Shown here: piece after piece, positions 34,011-41,409 of the stretch | Layout: the number at the start of each line of letters is the position of its first letter | Position numbering within the stretch: position 1 is the stretch's first letter | Assembly: GCF_900637665.1 (NCBI RefSeq) | Contig: NZ_LR134386.1 | Coordinates: 2,968,501 to 3,032,500, forward strand | Direction: 5' to 3' | Source: Chryseobacterium nakagawai | GTDB taxonomy: Bacteria > Bacteroidota > Bacteroidia > Flavobacteriales > Weeksellaceae | Length of the DNA: 64,000 bases | Made by a program: the position numbers and the translations under genes | The notes under the pieces: model-generated | What the model was told of the DNA's origin: nothing | Database searches by the model: none | Seen by the model: only the letters and a program-made list of their open reading frames with translations

Positions 34011-34931
34011 ATGCAGTTGACCCCAAAAATCACTCAGATTTTAAACCATTTAGAAAAAATACAGTCATTTAATCCAAAGAATCCTTTGGATGATACCCGT
34101 AAATACCTTGAAGCCATGTCTTTACAGCTTAGTGCTAAAAAAGAAGCCGTTGCAATGATTGAAGAGCTGAATATTCCAGGAGAAAATCATGAGATTCCGA
34201 TCAGAATTTACCGTCCAAAAGGAAAAACCGTTGAAAAATCCTCAGCCATTATTTATATTCATGGGGGATGGTTTATCGCAGGAGGATATGAAACCCATGA
34301 TGCCGTTGTCCGTAAACTGGCCAATGGAACAGAATCTGTTGTTATTTTCATAGACTATCGCCTCGCTCCAGAACACCCTTTTCCGGCAGGTCTAAATGAC
34401 TGTCTTGATACGGTACAATGGATTGTTGAAAACGTAGATTCTTTGGGGATTGACAAGAATCAAATAGGAATTATTGGAGACAGTGCCGGAGGAGCCTTAT
34501 CAACTGCAGTGTCTACCCAAATTGGAGAACTGTTTAAATTTCAGATTCTGATTTATCCTGCAGTGGATAATCAGCTTAATACGAAAACCTGGGAAATCTA
34601 TGAAAACGGGCCGGTTCTCAATAAGCAAGGTGGAGTAGAAGCATGGAACTCGTACCTTCCCAAAGAAGAAAGCAACAATCCACTGGCAATTCCTATTCTC
34701 ATTAAAGATTTTAAAAATACACCGCCAACACTTATCATGATCGCAGAACACGATCCTTTGGCTGATGATGCAAGACATCTTACTGAAAACATGAAAAATG
34801 CAGGAGTATCTCTTACAACAAGTTTTTTTAAAGATATGGTTCATGGCTTTATGCATATGGGTGAAATTTTAGAAGAAACCCAGTTAGCTGTCAATGAAAT
34901 GTCAGGTTTTGCACAACAACATTTTAAATAA
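34011..34931 (+). CDS. Alpha/beta hydrolase (hormone-sensitive lipase family)
   Basis: 306 residues. Oxyanion motif HGGW (IYIHGGWFIAGGY), nucleophile elbow GDSAGG, acid in EHDPLADDA and His in MVHGFMHM: a full HSL-type carboxylesterase set. No signal peptide, so cytosolic. It would cleave acyl esters of small molecules. It is first of a run with an MFS pump 20 nt downstream and opposite to an HxlR regulator, which suggests detoxification of an ester-containing or aromatic compound (inference). Confidence 0.9.
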   Translation: MQLTPKITQILNHLEKIQSFNPKNPLDDTRKYLEAMSLQLSAKKEAVAMIEELNIPGENHEIPIRIYRPKGKTVEKSSAIIYIHGGWFIAGGYETHDAVVRKLANGTESVVIFIDYRLAPEHPFPAGLNDCLDTVQWIVENVDSLGIDKNQIGIIGDSAGGALSTAVSTQIGELFKFQILIYPAVDNQLNTKTWEIYENGPVLNKQGGVEAWNSYLPKEESNNPLAIPILIKDFKNTPPTLIMIAEHDPLADDARHLTENMKNAGVSLTTSFFKDMVHGFMHMGEILEETQLAVNEMSGFAQQHFK

Positions 34932-34951
34932 ATCAATCCCCAGAAATAACA

Positions 34952-36118
34952 ATGAAAAAGTATGCCTACATTGGATGTTTAGGATTTATTGCAGTTATTA
35001 CTACAGAGTTTGGGATCATTGGAATTTTGCCACAGGTGGCAGACTATTACAAGATCAGCATAGACAAAGCGGGATATCTTTTAAGTGCGTTTGCTTTGGT
35101 TATTGCTCTTACCGGGCCTTTTATGACTTTACTTACCTCAGGAATCGATCGTAAGAAAATCATGACAACAGCTATCTTTATGTTTCTGTTCACCGGAGTT
35201 GTTTCTTCTTTTTCACCACCATTTTGGTTACTGATGGTCGTTAGAGTTCTTCCTGCATTTTTACAGCCCGTATATATTGCAACCGCATTGTCTGTAGCGG
35301 TATCCGAAGCCGATCACACTAAGAAAAATGAAATGATGAGCATTGTTTTCAGTGGTGTGGCTATAGCAATGGTTACTACGGTTCCTTTTGCTACCTGGAT
35401 TTCAGCACTTTATTCGTGGGAATATTCATTTATGATACAGGCAGTCGTGAGTTTGGTTGCGTTGGGGACCATTTATTTTCTTCTTCCATCAATGCCTGTC
35501 AAGGAGAAAAAGTCATATGGAAGCCAGATCAGCATTTTAAAACAGCCACCATTTATTTTAAGTACACTCACTAATTTTTTTATGATTACAGCCTGGTTTT
35601 CCACTTATAGTTATTTTGCGGATTACTTAGGTAAAGCTAAAGGAATGGACACTTCTATGGTAAGCTATATGTTATTTTTATTTGGAATGATAGGAATTAT
35701 TGCCAATAGAATGGCAGGCAAAATGCTCAATAAAAATGTAAATGCAACTCTGGCATTTTTTCTTTCCGGGACGGTATTAATTCCTGTATTATTATTTGTT
35801 TCTGATGGAAATTTATGGGCTACTATTATTGTCATTGCAGTTTGGGGATTCCTATATTCACCAAGTTTCCTGAATGCTTCTACCTATATGATCTCTGCAG
35901 CGCCTGATGCTTTGGAATTTGCCAATAGTCTCGCCACTTCTTTCGGTAATCTGGGAGTTACTTTAGGAACCACTATTGGAGGATGGATCATTATTACCCA
36001 AGGAGTAGCATACACACCCTGGATAGGTTTTGTATTTGGGCTTTTTGCCTTCCTGACGATGATATTAAGAAATGTATTTGAGAAAAGAAATCAGGTAATA
36101 TCAGGTTGTGTAAAATAA
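34952..36118 (+). CDS. MFS transporter (AraJ-like efflux)
   Basis: 388 residues, twelve hydrophobic segments. N-terminal EFGIIGILPQVADYYKIS is the usual start of the AraJ/PbuE-like DHA1 family, whose members export sugars, purines or drugs. Cotranscribed with the hydrolase (20-nt gap) and hence probably under the same HxlR control. Substrate unknown. Confidence 0.9.
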   Translation: MKKYAYIGCLGFIAVITTEFGIIGILPQVADYYKISIDKAGYLLSAFALVIALTGPFMTLLTSGIDRKKIMTTAIFMFLFTGVVSSFSPPFWLLMVVRVLPAFLQPVYIATALSVAVSEADHTKKNEMMSIVFSGVAIAMVTTVPFATWISALYSWEYSFMIQAVVSLVALGTIYFLLPSMPVKEKKSYGSQISILKQPPFILSTLTNFFMITAWFSTYSYFADYLGKAKGMDTSMVSYMLFLFGMIGIIANRMAGKMLNKNVNATLAFFLSGTVLIPVLLFVSDGNLWATIIVIAVWGFLYSPSFLNASTYMISAAPDALEFANSLATSFGNLGVTLGTTIGGWIIITQGVAYTPWIGFVFGLFAFLTMILRNVFEKRNQVISGCVK

Positions 36119-36152
36119 CTGTAACAAATTTTATTACATTAAAATAATTGCG

Positions 36153-36160
36153 TATCTTTG
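36153..36160 (+). promoter_or_regulatory. -7 element of the DsbA-like gene
   Basis: TATCTTTG matches TAnnTTTG; predicted start about 36164, 17 nt before the ATG. So the DsbA-like gene can be transcribed apart from the MFS gene. Confidence 0.55.
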
Positions 36161-36179
36161 TTATACTAAATTAAATAGA

Positions 36180-36881
36180 ATGAAAATAGAAATCTGGTCG
36201 GACGTGATGTGTCCGTTTTGTTATATCGGGAAAAATAACTTTGAACAGGCCTTGGAAAAATTGCCATTTAAAGATGAAGTGGAAGTAGAGTGGAAGAGCT
36301 TTCAGCTTGACCCAACTTTAGATTTTGATAAGACTCAAAATACAATTCAATATTTTAGAGAAAAAAAGGGAGTTCAGGAGGCTCAGGCTAGTCAAATGTT
36401 GGCTCAGGTTACTCAAATGGGAAAAGGAGCTGGAATTGATTTCAATTTTGAAAAGGCACTCATTACCAATACATTCAGTGCTCACAGACTTCTTCATTTG
36501 GCTAAAAAGCATAACAAATCCAATGAAATGGAAGAAGCATTATTTATTGCTCATTTTATTGATGGTAAAAATGTAGGTGATTCTGAGGTGTTGATTTCCC
36601 TTGCTGAAAACTTAGGTATTGATAAAGAAGAAGCGAAGGAAGCTGTTACTTCTGACCAATTGGATTATGAAGTAAATCAGGATATTATGGAAGCAAGAAA
36701 CAATGGTGTTTCCGGAGTTCCTTTCTTTGTTCTGAACGGAAAATATGCCGTTTCCGGAGCACAACCTGTAGAAGTATTTGAAAATGCATTGCAGCAGACT
36801 TATAAAGAAACAGTGAGTCCTTTTAAAGATCTCTCAAGAAATAACGGAGCTTCCTGTGATGCAGATGGATGCAGCATTTAA
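36180..36881 (+). CDS. DsbA-family oxidoreductase (FrnE-like)
   Basis: 233 residues: thioredoxin fold with an inserted helical domain. WSDVMCPFCYIGK carries a CPFC pair at Cys11/Cys14, and GVSGVPFFVLNGKYAVSGAQ holds the cis-Pro loop. There is no signal peptide, so it is cytosolic, as for FrnE/2-hydroxychromene isomerase-like proteins. A C-terminal tail ASCDADGCSI adds a second Cys pair, reminiscent of FrnE's extra redox motif. It probably acts as a disulfide reductase or isomerase under oxidative stress. Confidence 0.9.
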   Translation: MKIEIWSDVMCPFCYIGKNNFEQALEKLPFKDEVEVEWKSFQLDPTLDFDKTQNTIQYFREKKGVQEAQASQMLAQVTQMGKGAGIDFNFEKALITNTFSAHRLLHLAKKHNKSNEMEEALFIAHFIDGKNVGDSEVLISLAENLGIDKEEAKEAVTSDQLDYEVNQDIMEARNNGVSGVPFFVLNGKYAVSGAQPVEVFENALQQTYKETVSPFKDLSRNNGASCDADGCSI

Positions 36882-36888
36882 TCATATT

Positions 36889-36916
36889 AACCCCAAGCTA
36901 TTTTAGTTTGGGGTTT
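36889..36916 (+). terminator. Rho-independent terminator
   Basis: AACCCCAAGCTA (36889-36900) pairs with TAGTTTGGGGTT (36904-36915), one G-U pair, followed by TTATTTTTATT. Confidence 0.8.
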
Positions 36917-36987
36917 TATTTTTATTATAATCTTCTGAAAGGTTATTTATTTTAATGCAAAAGATTAAAAAACTTTATAATGATTTG

Positions 36988-36995
36988 TATCTTTG
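36988..36995 (+). promoter_or_regulatory. -7 element of the nucleosidase gene
   Basis: TATCTTTG; predicted start about 36999, 24 nt before the ATG. An upstream ATTTG (36983-36987) abuts it and is too close to be a -33. Confidence 0.55.
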
Positions 36996-37022
36996 TAAAA
37001 CAGTATAAATCTATATTTTTCA

Positions 37023-37604
37023 ATGATTAAAATTAATAATGAATTTCATTTTCCTATTGCAGACAGTCTTTTTGTTTTTGCACTGGATTCTGAAGCAGGA
37101 ACGGTATTTGACGGGAAAAATAAATTAATAACGGGCATCGGGAAGGTGAATGCAGCGATAGAATTAACGAAGGAGATTCACCTTAGAAAGCCTAAATTAA
37201 TTGTGAATCTGGGTTCTGCAGGAAGTAAGGGTTTTCATAAAGGAGAAGTGGTTTGCTGTACCAAGTTTATCCAGAGGGATATGGATGTGAGAGGCTTAGG
37301 TTTTAAACTGTATGAAACCCCATTATCCGGAGTTCCGCCTGTTTTGGAATATGGCCTTAAAATGGACACTTTAAAAGAAGGAATCTGCGGAAGTGGTGAC
37401 AGCTTTGAAATGAACCATTCTGAAACAGATTATAATATTGTAGATATGGAAGCCTATCCTCTAGCATTAATTGCACAACAAGAAAACATTCCGTTTTTAT
37501 GTTTAAAATACATTTCTGATGATGCAGGGAGCGATGCTGCCGATGACTGGAGTGTACAGGTACACCTGGCTTCTGAAGCATTCAAGAAAATATTATTTTC
37601 ATAA
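37023..37604 (+). CDS. Nucleoside phosphorylase-superfamily nucleosidase
   Basis: 193 residues of the PNP/UDP superfamily, shorter than MTA/SAH nucleosidase (about 230). Seen: FALDSEAG with the catalytic-water Glu, NLGSAGS, VDMEAYPLALIAQ with the ribose-binding Met-Glu, and KYISDDAGSDA with the base-protonating Asp. Probably hydrolyses a purine nucleoside, perhaps methylthioadenosine or S-adenosylhomocysteine, but base specificity cannot be read. A GNAT gene follows 12 nt later. Confidence 0.82.
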   Translation: MIKINNEFHFPIADSLFVFALDSEAGTVFDGKNKLITGIGKVNAAIELTKEIHLRKPKLIVNLGSAGSKGFHKGEVVCCTKFIQRDMDVRGLGFKLYETPLSGVPPVLEYGLKMDTLKEGICGSGDSFEMNHSETDYNIVDMEAYPLALIAQQENIPFLCLKYISDDAGSDAADDWSVQVHLASEAFKKILFS

Positions 37605-37616
37605 AATCAACTAAAA

Positions 37617-38138
37617 ATGGCGTCAATTATCATCAATAAAGCCTCTGCTGAAGATATAGATATTATCCAGAAGCTTGGTGTCCAGACATTTTCTGAAACT
37701 TTTTCAGAAGACAATACGGAAGAAGCCATGGAAAAATACCTTAAAGAAAGCTTCAATATTGAAAAAGTAACCTCTGAACTTAAGAATCCTGATTCTCATT
37801 TTTATATTGCCTGGGAAGAAGATGATCCGGTAGGTTATCTGAAAGTGAATTCCGGTAAAGCGCAGACCGAATTACAAGATGATACCAGCCTTGAAATTGA
37901 ACGAATCTATGTAAAGAAAAGCCATCATGGTAAAAAAATTGGACAGCTTCTTTACGATCAGGCATTGAAAACCGCTCAACATTTCAAAAAATCATATCTG
38001 TGGCTGGGAGTTTGGGAAGAAAACCTGAGAGCCTTACATTTCTACAAAAAGAACGGCTTTGTTGAGTTTGATAAACACATTTTCAGGCTTGGAGATGAAG
38101 AACAAACAGATCTGATGATGAAGAAAACTCTGGAGTAA
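37617..38138 (+). CDS. GNAT-family N-acetyltransferase
   Basis: 173 residues with the acetyl-CoA-binding signature around YVKKSHHGKKIGQLLYDQAL (Q/RxxGxG/A form as HGKKIG) and the C-terminal NLRALHFYKKNGFVEFDKHIFRLG. It resembles the spermidine/spermine acetyltransferase-like PaiA group of small GNATs, but the acceptor is uncertain. Cotranscribed with the nucleosidase gene. Confidence 0.87.
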   Translation: MASIIINKASAEDIDIIQKLGVQTFSETFSEDNTEEAMEKYLKESFNIEKVTSELKNPDSHFYIAWEEDDPVGYLKVNSGKAQTELQDDTSLEIERIYVKKSHHGKKIGQLLYDQALKTAQHFKKSYLWLGVWEENLRALHFYKKNGFVEFDKHIFRLGDEEQTDLMMKKTLE

Positions 38139-38220
38139 AAGTTTCTGTACATACTCTAAAGTGTTTTTGCTTTTGTCTTATATAGCCTTCCTGGAACCAA
38201 AATGCCATTTCTTTGATACA

Positions 38221-38799
38221 ATGAACAATTCAGAATTTCTAAAGCAAATCAACACTTATTATCCACTATCCAAACAAACAACTGCTGCTTTGATCGAAAT
38301 CTGCAGTGAGGAACATTTTCAAAAAAATGAACTTCTTCTGGAATCCGGAAGCATGGCCCGATATTATTATTTCATTAAATCCGGTTTGATAGGGTATTAC
38401 ACAACAGATGAAGAAGGAAATAACATCTATAAGATCTTTTTTGAGGAAAACAGTTTTGTAGCTTCCACTTCTGCCATTATTAAAAATGAGCCCAGTGATT
38501 TCAGCATCATCGCCCTTGAAGACTGTTCAGTCATTAAATATCCGACAAAAGCTTTTAGAGAATTACTGGAAAAGCATCATGACCTTGCTCTTTTTCATAT
38601 CAAATATCTGGAAAAAAACTGGGTGGTAAAAAAGGAACCCCTTGAGGTTTCCTTGAAATTTGAAACCGCAAAACAACGGTATTTGTTACTCCTTAAAAAT
38701 AAATCCCTGTATGATAGACTGAAACAACATCATATTGCCTCCTATTTAGGAATTACTCCTACTCAATTAAGCCGTATAAAGAAGGAAATCAACAGATAA
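38221..38799 (+). CDS. Crp/Fnr-family regulator
   Basis: About 192 residues from the ATG at 38221 (MNNSEFLKQINTYYPLSK), the usual family start; the frame extends to 38161 with a hydrophobic stretch unlike the family. cNMP-like barrel and C-terminal HTH with recognition segment TPTQLSRIKKEI (T-Q-L-S-R): the Glu that reads the G of TGA in CRP/FNR is Gln or absent, so its DNA site should differ from those of the other five. Monocistronic. Confidence 0.82.
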   Translation: MNNSEFLKQINTYYPLSKQTTAALIEICSEEHFQKNELLLESGSMARYYYFIKSGLIGYYTTDEEGNNIYKIFFEENSFVASTSAIIKNEPSDFSIIALEDCSVIKYPTKAFRELLEKHHDLALFHIKYLEKNWVVKKEPLEVSLKFETAKQRYLLLLKNKSLYDRLKQHHIASYLGITPTQLSRIKKEINR

Positions 38800-38946
38800 T
38801 ATTATTATTTCTCATATTGATATCTTAATAACATCTTTTACTGATAGAATAATTTTTATTAATATAACTTTCGCACAGTATATTTTATTAATTTTACATT
38901 AAATCCCTACTCTGGGAAATAATTAAATTTAATAAAAACCAAAACC

Positions 38947-39921
38947 ATGAAATTAAGTTACACTTATTTTTATCATCCGGAACATGCGGAAACCAATGAA
39001 TTTGTTATTGAACAATTTGAACAGCAAAATGTATCTATGCAAAAGATCCAGAATGTATTAGGACGAGGCAATCGTTTTATTGTAACTGAAGGTTCTGAAG
39101 AGACAACACTGTCTATGGGAATAAATGCAGCAAAAGAAGTACTCAGAGAAAGCAATACTTCCATTCTGGATATCGATATTATTGTATTTGTAACCAGTAC
39201 TTCAGAACATCTCATCCCTTGTGATGCAATCAAAATTCATCAGGCATTACAAGGAAAGCCGAATACACTATGTTATGACATTAATGTCAATTGTATTGGT
39301 GCTTTTGTTGCCTTAGACCAAATTACAAAATATCTATCGTTAACCGATACTGCCCACAAAGCATTGATAATATGTTCTGAAAAATTTTCTGTTATATTAG
39401 ATTCCGAGAATCCTGTAACAGCATTTTGTTTTTCGGATTCATCTTTTGCTTTTATTGTAGAAAAAGATGAATCCAGTTCAGGATTAATGGATGTTCTTTA
39501 CCATACAGACAGTAGTATCTGTAATACAGTTTTGTTTCCACCTAAAGGATATTCCTGTTATAATTCCAACGATGTGATGTTATGGGACAAAAGTTTTGAT
39601 GGAAGTGGCAGTGTCAATTTTGCATTGAATGATATGAATGGCTTTTTAGAACGCAATCAAGTAAGCATTGAACAAATCGACCTGTTTTTATTTTCTCAAT
39701 TTTCATTAAAAAATATCAATATTATTTGTGAACATTTTAATTTACCTCCGGAAAAGGTTCCGTTCTACTCAAGAGAAGTAGGATATACCGGTTCTTCAAG
39801 TCCTTTTCTTGCCTTGCATCAATATCAAAAAAATGTAAGAAAACTCCAGCAAGGAGAATATATTTTATTATGGACATTAGGAACAGGCTATCAGGCAGGA
39901 TTAATGCTATGGAAATACTAA
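38947..39921 (+). CDS. KAS III-like protein with altered active site
   Basis: 324 residues of the FabH/KAS III thiolase fold. The nucleophile is kept (Cys116 in INVNCIGAF). The catalytic His (HQAN in FabH) aligns with Ser250 in LFSQFSL, and the catalytic Asn (GNTSAAS) aligns with Tyr280 in VGYTGSSSP. Without His and Asn, decarboxylative condensation is unlikely; loss of these residues is known in acyltransferases of the KAS III fold. No other fatty acid or polyketide gene is next to it. ATG follows an AT-rich leader of 147 bases. Confidence 0.8.
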   Translation: MKLSYTYFYHPEHAETNEFVIEQFEQQNVSMQKIQNVLGRGNRFIVTEGSEETTLSMGINAAKEVLRESNTSILDIDIIVFVTSTSEHLIPCDAIKIHQALQGKPNTLCYDINVNCIGAFVALDQITKYLSLTDTAHKALIICSEKFSVILDSENPVTAFCFSDSSFAFIVEKDESSSGLMDVLYHTDSSICNTVLFPPKGYSCYNSNDVMLWDKSFDGSGSVNFALNDMNGFLERNQVSIEQIDLFLFSQFSLKNINIICEHFNLPPEKVPFYSREVGYTGSSSPFLALHQYQKNVRKLQQGEYILLWTLGTGYQAGLMLWKY

Positions 39922-39952
39922 TTACAAGAAATTGTATAAGAAATAAATTAAC

Positions 39953-39980
39953 AAAAGCTTCAACATTTGTTGAGGCTTTT
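39953..39980 (+). terminator. Rho-independent terminator of the KAS III-like gene
   Basis: AAAAGCTTCAACA (39953-39965) pairs with TGTTGAGGCTTTT (39968-39980), one G-U pair; the T tract is partly within the stem. Confidence 0.7.
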
Positions 39981-40108
39981 CCTTTTTTCCCGATGCAATT
40001 TTGTATTGTCATAAGACCATAGATATATTGATTATTTAAATAAAAGATTTTAAATTTATGTAACATATATCTGATGATCGTCTATCATTAATTAAACATT
40101 TTTAAAGC

Positions 40109-40915
40109 ATGAAAAAGTTAATCAGCGTTGTTGTTCTTACTGCCTTTACGCAGTTTTCGGCACAAAAGATCATTCATCAGGAAGTTTTCAGTCCTAAGAT
40201 GAATAAAAAGATCAAAACCATCATCATCACTCCAAACGTACAACCCAATACAACGTATCCATCTGTATACATTCTTCACGGTTTCAGTGGTAATCCAGAC
40301 AGAATAATAAAGGAAGATATTCCAGATATCGTTAAGAAAGCTCAAGAATATAAAACCATTTATGTGCTGCCAGACGGAAACTACAGTTCCTGGTATGTAG
40401 ATAGTCCGATTATTAAAGATTCCCAATATCAAACCTTTATCGGAAAAGAATTGGTTGATTTTATTGATAAAAATTATCCGGTAAAAGCTGAAAAGAAATT
40501 CCGAGGAATTTTAGGATGGAGTATGGGTGGCTATGGTGCTACAAATATTGGGATTACCTATAACAAAACCTTTGGGATTGTAGGAAGTTCATGTGGAGCT
40601 TTAGATTTTAGTGCTTTCGGAGAAGGCTATAATAAATATATGGTCAATAAGGTACTAGGACCATTAGAATCTATAAATTCTGCTTTTCTAACAGACAGTA
40701 AGATCAGATTAATGGCTGCAGCTGATCAACGTTATATTTTTGATTGTGGAACGGAAGATATTCAGATGATCGGACAAAACAGAAAATTCCATACAAAACT
40801 TACTGAACAAAAAATACAGCATTTGTACACAGAATCCTTAGGTGCCCATGATACTCAATATTGGAGCCGTTCACTTTCTGAACAACTTACTTTATTCGAC
40901 AAATATTTAAAATAA
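40109..40915 (+). CDS. Exported alpha/beta hydrolase (esterase D/antigen 85-like)
   Basis: 268 residues with an N-terminal signal peptide (MKKLISVVVLTAFTQFSAQ). Nucleophile elbow GWSMGGYGA, preceded by YILHGFSGNP (oxyanion) and followed by a His in GAHDTQYW. This is the esterase D/PF00756 family, which includes acetyl-xylan and feruloyl esterases and siderophore esterases. Its place just upstream of a siderophore-type TonB receptor makes a siderophore esterase worth considering, but a terminator separates them. Confidence 0.88.
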   Translation: MKKLISVVVLTAFTQFSAQKIIHQEVFSPKMNKKIKTIIITPNVQPNTTYPSVYILHGFSGNPDRIIKEDIPDIVKKAQEYKTIYVLPDGNYSSWYVDSPIIKDSQYQTFIGKELVDFIDKNYPVKAEKKFRGILGWSMGGYGATNIGITYNKTFGIVGSSCGALDFSAFGEGYNKYMVNKVLGPLESINSAFLTDSKIRLMAAADQRYIFDCGTEDIQMIGQNRKFHTKLTEQKIQHLYTESLGAHDTQYWSRSLSEQLTLFDKYLK

Positions 40916-40938
40916 TACAGATCATTAAAAATCTCATT

Positions 40939-40975
40939 AAAATCCTTTTTAAGCCTTGTTCTTAAAGAGGATTTT
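40939..40975 (+). terminator. Rho-independent terminator of the esterase gene
   Basis: AAAATCCTTTTTAAG (40939-40953) pairs with CTTAAAGAGGATTTT (40961-40975), one G-U pair, then TT. Confidence 0.8.
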
Positions 40976-41061
40976 TTCATTCTAAAAAGGATAGTAATTT
41001 CAAAATTTGCGGGCTTAACAGATAATTTAATTAAAAAATTAGAGTTATTGCTATTTATTTT

Positions 41062-41408
41062 TATCTTTGTTTTTAATTATTCCAAATAAGAATAAATAAA
41101 AACTAATGAAAATTTATCTTACAAAAACACTCTTCAATCCATTGATCTTCTTCAATATAAACTCAATACACCAAGAGAATAACTCCAAATATCAGTATTA
41201 AGAACACTAACTTATATGAATAACTTCTTAAATCCTCCATATAAAACGGCAGGGAAGAGCATGCCTTTGCTTTATGTGAGCAGATTCCTCATCAACCCGC
41301 CAATAATAAACAGAAAATTTTAAAAATGTAAAAAAATCACTACAAAAGAAACTTATGAAATTACAACCTAAAAAAATGAAAAACTCTTTACTGTTACAAA
41401 AACTCTAA
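41062..41408 (+). promoter_or_regulatory. Promoter and long leader of the TonB receptor gene
   Basis: TATCTTTG (41062-41069) predicts transcription from about 41073, leaving a 337-nt leader. The leader has three short open frames: 41106-41201 (31 codons), 41216-41323 (35 codons) and 41355-41408 (17 codons). The last one stops one base before the receptor's ATG, so it could couple translation. No known riboswitch is recognisable and no long gene lies in the 494-base gap. Confidence 0.4.
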
Positions 41409-41409
41409 T

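Noticed and set aside
39737..40066. 109-codon open frame on the minus strand across the KAS III-like gene end
   Set aside because: It overlaps a well-supported gene and a terminator, has no recognisable domain, and reads as the antisense of conserved coding sequence.
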